A DNA stretch of 42,672 bases from Rikenella microfusus (GTDB taxonomy: Bacteria > Bacteroidota > Bacteroidia > Bacteroidales > Tenuifilaceae), in the NCBI GenBank assembly GCA_020722565.1, contig DYKO01000010.1, forward strand, positions 1 to 42,672, given 5' to 3'. Below, one piece after another: positions 1 to 8,060 of the stretch. Both the position numbers and the translations under genes were made by a program. Position 1 is the first letter of the stretch; the number at the start of each line of letters is the position of its first letter. A model generated the notes under the pieces. It was not told where the DNA came from. It did no database searches and was given only the letters and a program-made list of their open reading frames with translations.

Positions 1-8
1 CTCCCCTC

Positions 9-52
9 TCGAAAGCGGGTGCAAATGTAGAGCTTCTTTTTGAACCTTGCAA
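9..52 (-). promoter_or_regulatory. Outward-facing Bacteroidota promoter at left edge
   Basis: On the minus strand a TTG (50-52) is followed after 20 bp by TACATTTG (22-29), which matches the Bacteroidota -33/-7 pattern TTG / about 19-20 bp / TAnnTTTG. Transcription would start near position 15 and run out of the window to the left. The GC-rich start of the transcript (CACCCGCTTTCGAGAGG type) is unlike the surrounding AT-rich DNA and suggests a structural RNA or ribosomal-protein gene to the left. That gene is not visible, so its identity is inference. Confidence 0.55.
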
Positions 53-220
53 GAGATTTTTGTATCTTTTTTTGTTAAATACTGTTTAAGTTTATTTTAA
101 GTATTGATTATCAGATTGTAATTTGTTTTGTTTTTTTGCAAAATCAACTTTAAACAACGTCATTTCATATCTTTTTTGCCTTAAAATCATTATCTTCGCA
201 CATTAAAATAGACAATTAAA

Positions 221-970
221 ATGGCATTTAAAGAAAAACTGGTTATTATTCCTACCTATAATGAAAGGGAAAATATAGGAAAGATGATCGACAAGGTGAT
301 GTCGCTTGAAGGAGAATTTCACATACTAATAGTTGACGACGGCTCACCTGATGGCACTGCCGATATTGTAAAGGAAAAACAGCAAAACCATCCCGAAAGA
401 ATACATATTATTGAACGTTCAGGTAAGTTAGGCTTAGGTACTGCCTACATAGCAGGATTTAAGTGGGCATTAGAAAACGAGTACCACTACATATTTGAGA
501 TGGATGCGGACTTCTCGCATAATCCTGAAGATTTGATCAATCTATACAATGTATGTAAAAATGGAGCAGATTTGGCCATAGGTTCGCGCTATGTGAATGG
601 AGTAAACGTTGTAAACTGGCCTATTAGCAGGGTATTAATGTCATATTTTGCATCAAAATATGTACGATTGATTACCGGTATGAAAATAATGGATACCACA
701 GCTGGTTTTAAATGTTACAAAGCCGAGGTGCTTAAAAATATCAACTTTAGTAAGATTAAACATATTGGCTATGGTTTTCAGATAGAGATGAAGTTCACAG
801 TTTGGGAATTGGGCTATAATATAGTAGAAGTTCCCATAATATTTACTGATCGTAAACTTGGAGCCTCAAAGATGAGCGGGGGAATTTTTAATGAAGCCCT
901 GTGGGGTGTTGTTTTCATGAAACTCAAGAGCCTTTTTGTTTCCTATAAGAAAATTCACTTTTTAAAGTAG
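221..970 (+). CDS. Polyprenol-phosphate mannosyltransferase-type GT2 glycosyltransferase (DPM1-like)
   Basis: A 249-aa family 2 glycosyltransferase that resembles dolichol/polyprenol monophosphomannose synthases, which move mannose or a related sugar from an NDP donor to a polyprenol phosphate at the inner membrane. Visible motifs are the GT-A start (IIPTYNERENIG, about residues 9-20), VDDGSPDGT (38-46) and the metal-binding MDADFSH (94-100), with GSRYVNG near 121. The protein has no C-terminal membrane domain, as in the soluble DPM1 class, so it would be a peripheral enzyme. It starts at an ATG after a TATCTTCG (191-198) that resembles a -7 element. The pyrC start follows its stop by 3 bp, so the two are probably co-transcribed. 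The exact sugar cannot be told from sequence. Confidence 0.88.
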   Translation: MAFKEKLVIIPTYNERENIGKMIDKVMSLEGEFHILIVDDGSPDGTADIVKEKQQNHPERIHIIERSGKLGLGTAYIAGFKWALENEYHYIFEMDADFSHNPEDLINLYNVCKNGADLAIGSRYVNGVNVVNWPISRVLMSYFASKYVRLITGMKIMDTTAGFKCYKAEVLKNINFSKIKHIGYGFQIEMKFTVWELGYNIVEVPIIFTDRKLGASKMSGGIFNEALWGVVFMKLKSLFVSYKKIHFLK

Positions 971-973
971 AAT

Positions 974-2323
974 ATGGGCCGGATTGCCATAGTTAATACT
1001 ACCATAATTAATGAGGGTAAGCGCTTTAAAGGGTGCGTAATCATTAAGGGTGAAGAAATTGAGAAAATAGTAGAAAGAGTAGAAACTGTAAAACAATACG
1101 CGCCTGAACATGTGATTGACGGGAGTAGACTATGGCTAATTCCAGGGGTTATTGACGATCATGTCCATTTTAGAGAACCAGGCCTTACCCATAAAGGAGA
1201 TATCTATACCGAATCGAAAGCTGCTATCGCTGGAGGAGTAACCTCCTTTATGGAAATGCCCAATACTAATCCCCACACTACATCGCTGGAGCTATTGGAG
1301 GAAAAGTTTCGCATTGGCGCTGAAAAATCGCTTGCCAACTTCTCATTCTATTTTGGAGCTACTAACAATAATATTGATCAAATTGTAAAGCTTAACGCAA
1401 AAGAGATTTGCGGTTTGAAAATATTCATGGGGTCGTCAACGGGAAATATGTTGGTTGATAATGAGGAAACCCTTGAAAAAATATTCCAACTTTCGCCCAC
1501 CCTTATAGCTACTCATTGCGAAGATGAGCAAACCATTCAGAAAAATCTCGAAAAATATAAACTTGTATATGGAGATTTAATTGAGTTCCATCACCATGCC
1601 GATATCCGAAGCGCCGAAGCTTGTATTCTGTCGTCACAGAAAGCAGTGGAGCTTGCAAAAAAATATGGGCCTCGACTTCATCTTTTACACCTATCAACTG
1701 CAGCAGAACTTAATCTGCTTAATGGAGATGTGCCTTTAGCAGAAAAAAGAATTACTGGAGAGGTATGCATTCACCATCTTTGGTTCAATAATAGCAACTA
1801 CGCAGAATTGGAATGGCGAATCAAATGTAATCCTAGTATTAAAAACGAGTCCGATAGACTTGCCTTAATTAATGGCCTAAAAAATAATCTTTTAGACGTA
1901 GTTGCCACCGATCATGCGCCACATCTGGTAAACGAAAAAGATAACGTTTACACAAATTCGGCATCAGGTGTTCCAATGGTACAACACTCGCTACTAGCCA
2001 TGTTGGAGCTTTCACGTAAAGGCTACTTTACTCCTGAACTCGTAGTTAATAAAATGTGCCATGCACCAGCTACTCTTTTTAGAATTGATAAACGTGGATT
2101 TATCAGGGAGGGATATTTTGCTGATTTAGTGCTGATTAATCCGAATCGCCCTCAACTTGTGACACCAGAAAACTTACTTTACAAATGTGGCTGGTCGCCA
2201 CTTGAGGGGCAAACCCTCTCCCACTCAATTGAGTTGACAATGGTAAATGGCAGAACGGTGTACCATAATGGAAAGTTTAACGAAAGCATTAAAGGTAAAC
2301 ATTTAAATTTCAATGTTTTATGA
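974..2323 (+). CDS. pyrC: Dihydroorotase, type I
   Basis: This 449-aa amidohydrolase catalyses reversible cyclisation of carbamoyl aspartate to dihydroorotate in pyrimidine synthesis. The metal ligands are visible: HVH (H63, H65) within DDHVHFREPG, a candidate carboxylated lysine K149 in GLKIFMGSSTG, H181 in ATHCEDE, and DHAPH (313-317). HFREPG and the length of about 450 aa mark the type I, multi-metal class rather than the 345-aa E. coli PyrC class. It lies 3 bp after the glycosyltransferase gene. Its TGA overlaps the ATG of the next lipoprotein gene in an ATGA, implying translational coupling. A hydantoinase or allantoinase is the main alternative, but the motif set favours dihydroorotase. 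Confidence 0.95.
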   Translation: MGRIAIVNTTIINEGKRFKGCVIIKGEEIEKIVERVETVKQYAPEHVIDGSRLWLIPGVIDDHVHFREPGLTHKGDIYTESKAAIAGGVTSFMEMPNTNPHTTSLELLEEKFRIGAEKSLANFSFYFGATNNNIDQIVKLNAKEICGLKIFMGSSTGNMLVDNEETLEKIFQLSPTLIATHCEDEQTIQKNLEKYKLVYGDLIEFHHHADIRSAEACILSSQKAVELAKKYGPRLHLLHLSTAAELNLLNGDVPLAEKRITGEVCIHHLWFNNSNYAELEWRIKCNPSIKNESDRLALINGLKNNLLDVVATDHAPHLVNEKDNVYTNSASGVPMVQHSLLAMLELSRKGYFTPELVVNKMCHAPATLFRIDKRGFIREGYFADLVLINPNRPQLVTPENLLYKCGWSPLEGQTLSHSIELTMVNGRTVYHNGKFNESIKGKHLNFNVL

Positions 2324-2826
2324 AGTGGATTACCCTAATAGGTGTTTTGGCCATCCTTATCTTTCCTGGATGCAAAAAAAACACAGAAAAATTTGTGGGA
2401 ATTGACTGGCGGGGTAATGCACAATCGCTTATTCAAGTTGCTGACAGCATAAAGTATGAAGTAATTGTTCAACCCTTAGATGATGATATATGGGACCAGG
2501 AGCGATTAATCGGTTACCAAAATCATCATCAGCTTATTACCAAAATACTTAATGCCATTATGGAAGGTAAATTGACAGCATACGATTATGCCTCTGATGA
2601 GCCCCTTACCATTGAAGAAGTAGGTAAAATTGTAAAAAATAACAATATTAAAAGCGAACAGATAGGAAAAATCCTTTTTACCGAACAATGGTTTATGGAT
2701 AAAAACGGATACCTATATAAAAAGGTAACAGCCATAACCTTAGGTAAGGCAGAGTATAGCAAGCAGGGAACATTCAAGGGGTATAGCGCTCTTTTTAAGA
2801 TAAAATACCCTCCTCGGAATCCATAA
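2320..2826 (+). CDS. Small lipoprotein, weakly GldN/PorN-like
   Basis: A 168-aa protein of unproven function. The N-terminus is a lipoprotein signal (hydrophobic run, then IFPGC with Cys17), so it is probably anchored to a membrane facing the periplasm. The body contains segments IWDQERLIGYQNHHQL, GKLTAYDYASDEPLT and TEQWFMDKNGYLYKKVTAI. Their order and wording recall the T9SS ring protein GldN/PorN (LTAYD, then EDWFFDK with a following beta strand), but the match is from memory and partial. The start overlaps the pyrC stop as ATGA. The 3' end overlaps the convergent aspartate kinase gene by 32 bp. Many Bacteroidota carry a DUF4296 lipoprotein at this place after pyrC; this protein does not look like DUF4296. 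Confidence 0.75.
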   Translation: MKWITLIGVLAILIFPGCKKNTEKFVGIDWRGNAQSLIQVADSIKYEVIVQPLDDDIWDQERLIGYQNHHQLITKILNAIMEGKLTAYDYASDEPLTIEEVGKIVKNNNIKSEQIGKILFTEQWFMDKNGYLYKKVTAITLGKAEYSKQGTFKGYSALFKIKYPPRNP

Positions 2827-4084
2827 CAAATCGGGCAGTGCTCCGAGTCCGCTGTTGAAGATAAACGGTGCGATTCCAGGTATACTTATCTATAACATCC
2901 GCAGAATAGTGCCTGATGGTAAGGAGCATCAAATTGGTGTTGTAACGAACCACAAAATCGTTTTGAAGTTCCTGTATAGCCTGGGGTAAACGAAGGGGTT
3001 CGTCATCAACACAAACCGTAAAGTTAATGGCCGAATTGTGAATTATGTTAACCTTTACCCTATACCGGTAAAGCATGGCAAAAATTTTACTTAAGCAATC
3101 CTCAATTACAAAAGAAAAATCGCGGGGAGTAAGTGTGACAAGAACCTGCTTGCGCTTGAGAACCAAAACTGGCGGTAATGAGATGGGCTTATCGGAATGA
3201 GCTATTGTTGAACCCGTTGCATTGGAATTAAGAAAAGACCTTACATGCAAGGGTATCTTTTTATTTTGAATTGGCTTGATAGTTTTGGGGTGTATGATTT
3301 GTGCCCCACAATACGCAAGTTCAATTGCTTCCTGATAGGAAACAAATTCTAGCTTTTGTGTATCAACAAAGATCTTGGGATCAGCATTTAAAATACCTTC
3401 AACATCTTTCCAAATGGTAACATCGCTGGCATTTAACAGGTTGGCCAAAATGGCGGCTGTATAATCAGAGCCCTCGCGCCCGAGGGTGGTAGTAGTGCCA
3501 ATTTCGGTTCCAGCAATAAATCCTTGGGTTAGGTAAATCCTGACAATTGAAAAATCAAACTCACGCTGGCATAGTTGGGCCGAGATCGACTCATCAATAA
3601 TCCCTTCCCGATAAGTAGTATCGGTTCTAAGGCAACGGCGTGCATCAACCAATTTATTTGTTATCCCTATATGGTTAAGGTAGTGGTTTACAATGCGTGT
3701 GGAAAAGAGCTCACCGAACGACACTATTTGATCGTAGTGAAAATCGTAGTTTTTTGCTGGTCTAACCGTTAGTTTTTCCCTTAGTTGTAAAAACAAGCTA
3801 CGAAGTTCCATTAATAGAATATGTGATGTATTTCCCCCAATTAGTTCCAAAGCGGTATCCACATGAAAACGTTCAATGCTGCTAACCTTCTGTTCGAGCA
3901 GATCAAAATCACCTTTCATCCATACTGAAAGAACTTCTTCGAGGTTATTGGTTGTTTTTGCCATGGCAGAAACAACTATAACCAAATTTTCATGTTGATA
4001 TTGCGATACAATTTGAGCCAAATTCCTTATGGCCTCAGCCGATTTTACTGAGGCTCCACCAAACTTAAAAATACGAACTGACAT
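2795..4084 (-). CDS. lysC: Aspartate kinase (monofunctional)
   Basis: A 429-aa aspartokinase that phosphorylates aspartate, the first step towards lysine, methionine, threonine and diaminopimelate. It opens with the family motif KFGGASV (7-13) and carries TTTTLGREGSDYTA (197-210), the ATP/aspartate site. The C-terminal third (about 305-395) has the beta-alpha pattern of ACT regulatory domains, so end-product inhibition is likely, though the effector cannot be read. No homoserine dehydrogenase domain follows, unlike ThrA fusions. Its 3' end overlaps the convergent lipoprotein gene. A -7-like TAAGTTTG lies at 4102-4109 on the minus strand, just upstream of the ATG. Confidence 0.93.
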   Translation of the reverse strand: MSVRIFKFGGASVKSAEAIRNLAQIVSQYQHENLVIVVSAMAKTTNNLEEVLSVWMKGDFDLLEQKVSSIERFHVDTALELIGGNTSHILLMELRSLFLQLREKLTVRPAKNYDFHYDQIVSFGELFSTRIVNHYLNHIGITNKLVDARRCLRTDTTYREGIIDESISAQLCQREFDFSIVRIYLTQGFIAGTEIGTTTTLGREGSDYTAAILANLLNASDVTIWKDVEGILNADPKIFVDTQKLEFVSYQEAIELAYCGAQIIHPKTIKPIQNKKIPLHVRSFLNSNATGSTIAHSDKPISLPPVLVLKRKQVLVTLTPRDFSFVIEDCLSKIFAMLYRYRVKVNIIHNSAINFTVCVDDEPLRLPQAIQELQNDFVVRYNTNLMLLTIRHYSADVIDKYTWNRTVYLQQRTRSTARFVMDSEEGILS

Positions 4085-4101
4085 ACCCTTTTAAATTTAG
4101 C

Positions 4102-4134
4102 CAAACTTACAAAAAAGTTAAATTATCGAATCAA
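4102..4134 (-). promoter_or_regulatory. Candidate promoter of the aspartate kinase gene
   Basis: Minus-strand TAAGTTTG at 4102-4109 matches TAnnTTTG. A TTG lies 22 bp upstream (4132-4134), slightly wider than the usual 19-21 bp. The predicted transcript would begin near 4095 with a leader of about 10 nt. Confidence 0.45.
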
Positions 4135-4306
4135 GTAACAGGCATGTTCTGCAAACAAATGTTTTTACGAAAATATTACATAATTCAGCAAAAATTGAAT
4201 CTATAAATTCATTCGCAAACGTTTTAAATATAATTTTTTCTGCATTTTATTCTTAAATTTTCTTGAAAAATATCTAACTTTATGCAGGCAATTTTATAGA
4301 ATAACA

Positions 4307-5314
4307 ATGAAAGGATATACCGTTAAAACACTCACACAATTCATTATTGAACGCCAGGCAGATTTCCCTTTTGCCACCGGTGAGTTTACCCGACTTCTCT
4401 ACCATGTTGGCGTAGCTGCCAAACTTGTGAATAAAAAGGTTAATAAAGCCGGGCTGGTTGACATTCTAGGCGAAGCTGGAAATATCAACGTACAAGGAGA
4501 AGAGCAAAAGAAGTTAGATCTTTTAGCAAATTGGCAATTTATTCAGGCATTAAAAAATAGTAGGGAGTGCTGCGGGGTTGCCTCAGAAGAAGACCAGGAA
4601 ATAATCACATGGGATGATGATCTTTCGCGTGATGGTAACTATATTTTTTGCATGGACCCGCTTGACGGTTCATCAAATATTGACGTAAATGTTTCCATTG
4701 GCACCATATTTAGCATTTATCGCCGTATTAGCCCCCGCGGTACCAAACCAATAATAGATGATTTCCTACAGCCCGGTAGCAAACAAGTTGCTGCCGGTTA
4801 CGTAATTTATGGTTCATCAACCATGCTGGTTTACACCACAGGAAGAGGGGTTTATGGTTTTACTCTCGACCCCTCAATTGGTGAATTCTGCCTTTCACAC
4901 CTGAATATTGTTACTCCAGAACAAGGGAAAATATACTCCATTAACGAAGGGAACTATCTACACTTCCCCGAAGGAGTTAAAAAATATATCAATTACTGTA
5001 AAGAGGAAGATAAAGCCTCAGGCAGACCTTACAGCGCCCGGTATATTGGTTCCCTAGTGTCCGATTTTCATCGGAACCTCTTAAAAGGTGGTATTTTTCT
5101 CTATCCACCAACTGCCGCAGCACCCAAAGGGAAACTCAGATTAATATACGAATGTAACCCAATAGCATTTTTAGCGGAACAAGCAGGAGGCGTGGCCTCT
5201 GATGGCACACAAAGAATTCTTGATATCAAACCCGAATCGCTGCATCAGCGTGTCCCTCTATATGTCGGTTCAAAAGATATGGTCGATAAACTTTACGAGT
5301 ATTTGCAAGAGTAA
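4307..5314 (+). CDS. fbp: Fructose-1,6-bisphosphatase class I
   Basis: A 335-aa FBPase class I that hydrolyses fructose-1,6-bisphosphate to fructose-6-phosphate in gluconeogenesis. It has the metal/phosphate motif [13 protein letters not shown] (116-128), the acidic SEED segment (93-96) and a C-terminal [20 protein letters not shown], which is the classic FBPase signature region. Length is standard for bacterial class I enzymes. Many Bacteroidales carry the unrelated class III Fbp, so the class I form is useful for lineage placement. It is transcribed alone, divergently from aspartate kinase. No terminator is obvious after its stop. Confidence 0.96.
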   Translation: MKGYTVKTLTQFIIERQADFPFATGEFTRLLYHVGVAAKLVNKKVNKAGLVDILGEAGNINVQGEEQKKLDLLANWQFIQALKNSRECCGVASEEDQEIITWDDDLSRDGNYIFCMDPLDGSSNIDVNVSIGTIFSIYRRISPRGTKPIIDDFLQPGSKQVAAGYVIYGSSTMLVYTTGRGVYGFTLDPSIGEFCLSHLNIVTPEQGKIYSINEGNYLHFPEGVKKYINYCKEEDKASGRPYSARYIGSLVSDFHRNLLKGGIFLYPPTAAAPKGKLRLIYECNPIAFLAEQAGGVASDGTQRILDIKPESLHQRVPLYVGSKDMVDKLYEYLQE

Positions 5315-6020
5315 AACCAATAAAATCGAATTATTTCATTTACTCATTGCTAGTAATTAAATTGTATAAAATAACGTGATACCCTTTTTGCATAGTTTTA
5401 GGCATTAAAACATTGCAATTGGGGTTAACCTAAAACATTCTTTTGTTAGTTCCCCAGCTAAAACCAAGTAACAGGTTACATACCGTGAAACTAAAAAGAA
5501 ATGTTGACACAACACCATATTTTTAATTCATAACATCATCACATCGCTATATTTTATAAGAGAAATGCGTATTGCCCATTTTTTTTACAATGTTTAGATC
5601 TACCTTTTAATTAACAGTAATTTATGAATGAGTGCTGAAATAATCAAATTTGAACTTTCTAATTTTTTAAAATCGCATTCATTTATATATTATTGATTAT
5701 TTTTTTTAAATGTTTGAATTGATTTTAATTAATAGCTATAAATGTTCATATCATAAAGTAATTTCATATAATAGTAGCCAAAAATATATATCTATAATTT
5801 AGGAAAATAGAACGTAATTTAAAAATGTTACATTTTTAGGAAATTATCAATGTTGCAAAATATCCGATAATTCAAGTATAATAGAAAATTATTATCGATA
5901 AATTCAAAATAATAACAATGAAATATTATAAAAAATATTTGCATTTATTTTAAAAATGTATTTATATTGCACATTAAATTGATTAATAGCAAAATAATTA
6001 TTCAACTAAAATAATAATCC
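5315..6020. other. 706-bp AT-rich non-coding region
   Basis: This is the longest gene-free stretch of the window and visibly the most AT-rich, with many A/T runs, especially 5560-6020. I see no convincing coding frame, tRNA or strong GC hairpin. Short structures present are an 8-bp-arm inverted repeat at 5820-5838 (TAAAAATG / CATTTTTA, 3-nt loop) and inverted CGATAAT / ATTATCG at 5865-5871 and 5891-5897. A TTG (5939-5941) and TATATTG (5963-5969), spaced 21 bp, could be a weak promoter for the AT-hook gene at 6021. The rest is plausibly a binding platform for AT-hook or other nucleoid proteins, which is inference. Confidence 0.6.
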
Positions 6021-6806
6021 ATGAAGAAAATTTCACTCACGCAATCTGAGATAGATAATCTAAAAGAACTCTATCAGTCAGAAATAGGCAGGGCTCAACG
6101 TAGAATTGAAAGTTTAAAATCAATTCTAAAAAAAATTGAAAAAGAGAATTTAAGTATTGAACCCGAGGAAAAAATAGTTAAAAAAAGAGGAAGAAAACCT
6201 AAAGTTACGGTTGCTCAAACATTACAGGAAACACCCAGCTCCCCCAAAAAAAGAGGAAGAAAGCCTAAAAATACAACTGTAGCTGCAGAAGCGGCTAAAG
6301 AACCGAAAAAAAGAGGGAGAAAACCTAAGAATGCAGATGCATCAGCAGAAGTAGTTCAAGAGATCAAAAAAAGGGGCAGAAAACCTAAGGCAAAACCTGC
6401 GGAGGAAAATGTTAAAAAAACTAAGACTACAAGAAAAAATATAAAGCCTATTCACCCCCCAAAAAAAAGGAAAAAATCTAAATCACTACGTAAAAGTTTA
6501 AAGCAGGCTGTAGATGGAGAAAAAATAAAATGGATTGATCTAATACTTTCTATATTCAAAAAAAGCAACAGTTTGCTTAACTCCAACGCTTTAACCATAG
6601 CTGCAATTGAAAAACTTAACCTACCTGAAGTTGAAAAGGACAGAGTTCGCATGGCGGTTGCCACCAATCTTACCAAGTTAACAAAATACGACAAAAAGAT
6701 TGTTAAGTATATTCCAGAAGGCTCAAAAACCGCAGTATACGGACTTGCTGAATGGTTCAATGAGAATGGTAGCTTGAGGCCCGAATATCAAGAAAGAGAA
6801 GCTTAA
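6021..6806 (+). CDS. Basic nucleoid-type protein with four AT-hooks
   Basis: A 261-aa lysine-rich protein. An N-terminal helix with coiled-coil character (about 7-45) is followed by four copies of KKRGRKPK (54-61, 76-83, 96-103, 116-123), each an AT-hook core (RGRKP) that inserts into the minor groove of AT-rich DNA. A further basic patch (PPKKRKKSKSLRK, about 146-158) follows. The C-terminal part (about 165-250) is an ordered region ending KTAVYGLAEWF, which resembles a winged-helix/HARE-HTH-like fold; that comparison is from memory. Likely a chromosome-architecture or transcription protein. The spacers between hooks are Ala/Val/Glu-rich and variable, suggesting expansion by duplication. It is followed by a strong terminator. 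Confidence 0.85.
   Translation: MKKISLTQSEIDNLKELYQSEIGRAQRRIESLKSILKKIEKENLSIEPEEKIVKKRGRKPKVTVAQTLQETPSSPKKRGRKPKNTTVAAEAAKEPKKRGRKPKNADASAEVVQEIKKRGRKPKAKPAEENVKKTKTTRKNIKPIHPPKKRKKSKSLRKSLKQAVDGEKIKWIDLILSIFKKSNSLLNSNALTIAAIEKLNLPEVEKDRVRMAVATNLTKLTKYDKKIVKYIPEGSKTAVYGLAEWFNENGSLRPEYQEREA
6180..6389 (+). repeat. Four direct repeats encoding KKRGRKPK AT-hooks
   Basis: Four near-identical purine-rich units of about 24 bp (6180, 6246, 6306 and 6366) lie in frame, spaced 66, 60 and 60 bp apart. The two equal 60-bp spacings point to tandem duplication of a 20-codon unit. Codon choice differs between copies at synonymous sites (AGA/AGG, GGA/GGG/GGC), so the repeats are not recent perfect copies and the amino acid sequence has been conserved. 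Confidence 0.85.
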
Positions 6807-6824
6807 ACATAACCATATTTCAAT

Positions 6825-6853
6825 AAAAGGCCGTAAATTGCGGCCTTTTTTAA
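6825..6853 (+). terminator. Intrinsic terminator after the AT-hook gene
   Basis: Arms AAAAGGCCG (6825-6833) and CGGCCTTTT (6841-6849) with a 7-nt loop are followed by a T run. The hairpin ends only 5 bp before the next ATG (6858). Confidence 0.88.
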
Positions 6854-6857
6854 TTTT

Positions 6858-8060
6858 ATGAGAATGGGAAAAATTTTCGATATTGCTGGACGCGCACTGG
6901 ATGAGGTTATCTACCAGGGTCGCTATCTTGACCAAGTTACCGCATTTTGGATTGCCCAAAACAAACATTGGTCTGATTCTGAAAAGTATTTGTTTGCCAA
7001 CGTTTTACAAGAAACAACACGCTGGTGGCGTTTGCTTAACGAACTTGTTCCCCCGAGTTTCCCTCAATTTGGCTCTCATACCCATAAGATTGTTGCATTA
7101 TATCTTTCATGGAATCCGCAAGGAATCTACATGGAAAGAAAAATCCCCGATAATTCTAAAAAGCTAATACAAGAAAAATACAAAAAAGTGGCAGACGTAA
7201 GAGCAATAGCTGAATCAATTCCCGATTGGTTGGATGAATTGGGGGAAAAGGAAGTTGGTGATAATTGGTCTAGCGAATTAAAAGCGCTAAACCAAAAACC
7301 TCCAATTGTCATCAGGGTTAATCATATTAAAACTACTACCGATGAACTTTATAATTGGCTAAAACGTGAGGGATACAAGATTAAAAGATTAGCTAATAGC
7401 AATGCCCTACTACTGACAGAGCCCTCCAATATTTTTAGGTCAGAAACTTTTAAGTTAGGCATGTTTGAACAGCAAGATTTCTCATCGCAACAAGTTGTTC
7501 CGTTTCTTAAAGCAGAGCCTGGGATGAGGATTGTTGACGCCTGTGCTGGCAACGGTGGTAAAACCTTGCACATGGCCAGTGTAATGAAAAACAAAGGGAA
7601 GATTTTAGCATTAGATACCGCCCCCTGGAAGCTAGATGAACTCAAGCGAAGAGCTCGAAGAGCAGGGATTAGTAATATTGAGATAAGGCCCATAGGATCA
7701 GCAAAAACCATCAAACGGTTGCATGGAACTAGCGACAGAGTTCTGATTGATGCACCATGCTCAGGTCTCGGGGTGTTAAAACGAAATCCCGATGCAAAAT
7801 GGAAGCTAACACCTGAAACTATTGATAAACTAATAAGCGAACAGCGTCAGGTTTTGTTGAGTTACTGCCCCATGGTTAAACCCGGCGGTTACATAGTATA
7901 TGCTACATGTAGCATTTTACCATCCGAGGGTGAGTCCCAAGTCCGATGGTTTGTTGAGGAAACCAATAAAAGGTTCACACTGGAGGAGGAAAAGAGAATA
8001 TCCCCCGCAAGTAGCGGATTCGACGGATTTTACATGGCAAGGCTTAAACGGGAGTTTTAG
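6858..8060 (+). CDS. RsmB/NOP-family rRNA cytosine-C5 methyltransferase
   Basis: A 400-aa SAM-dependent RNA m5C methyltransferase of the NOL1/NOP2/Sun family. The SAM loop is DACAGNGGKT (227-236). The two catalytic cysteines are C301 in DAPCSGLGVLKRNPD and C351 in ATCSILPSEGE, as in RsmB, which modifies 16S rRNA. The N-terminal 140 residues are helical but not obviously a NusB domain, so the substrate could be another rRNA or tRNA position. ATG 6858 (MRMG) or ATG 6864 (MGKIF) could start it. Its stop codon directly abuts the stop of the convergent miaB. No promoter is clear between it and the terminator 5 bp upstream. Confidence 0.9.
   Translation: MRMGKIFDIAGRALDEVIYQGRYLDQVTAFWIAQNKHWSDSEKYLFANVLQETTRWWRLLNELVPPSFPQFGSHTHKIVALYLSWNPQGIYMERKIPDNSKKLIQEKYKKVADVRAIAESIPDWLDELGEKEVGDNWSSELKALNQKPPIVIRVNHIKTTTDELYNWLKREGYKIKRLANSNALLLTEPSNIFRSETFKLGMFEQQDFSSQQVVPFLKAEPGMRIVDACAGNGGKTLHMASVMKNKGKILALDTAPWKLDELKRRARRAGISNIEIRPIGSAKTIKRLHGTSDRVLIDAPCSGLGVLKRNPDAKWKLTPETIDKLISEQRQVLLSYCPMVKPGGYIVYATCSILPSEGESQVRWFVEETNKRFTLEEEKRISPASSGFDGFYMARLKREF

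Noticed and set aside
5315-6020. Hidden small gene or structured RNA in the AT-rich gap
   Set aside because: Both strands are broken by frequent stops and only weak AT hairpins are visible; without comparative data nothing can be called.
6180-6389. Regularly spaced repeats as a CRISPR array
   Set aside because: The repeats are in-frame codons for KKRGRKPK with synonymous differences, inside a clear gene.
7349-7714. 121-codon open frame on the minus strand inside the RsmB-like gene
   Set aside because: Antisense to the SAM-binding domain; composition is that of a reverse-frame shadow.
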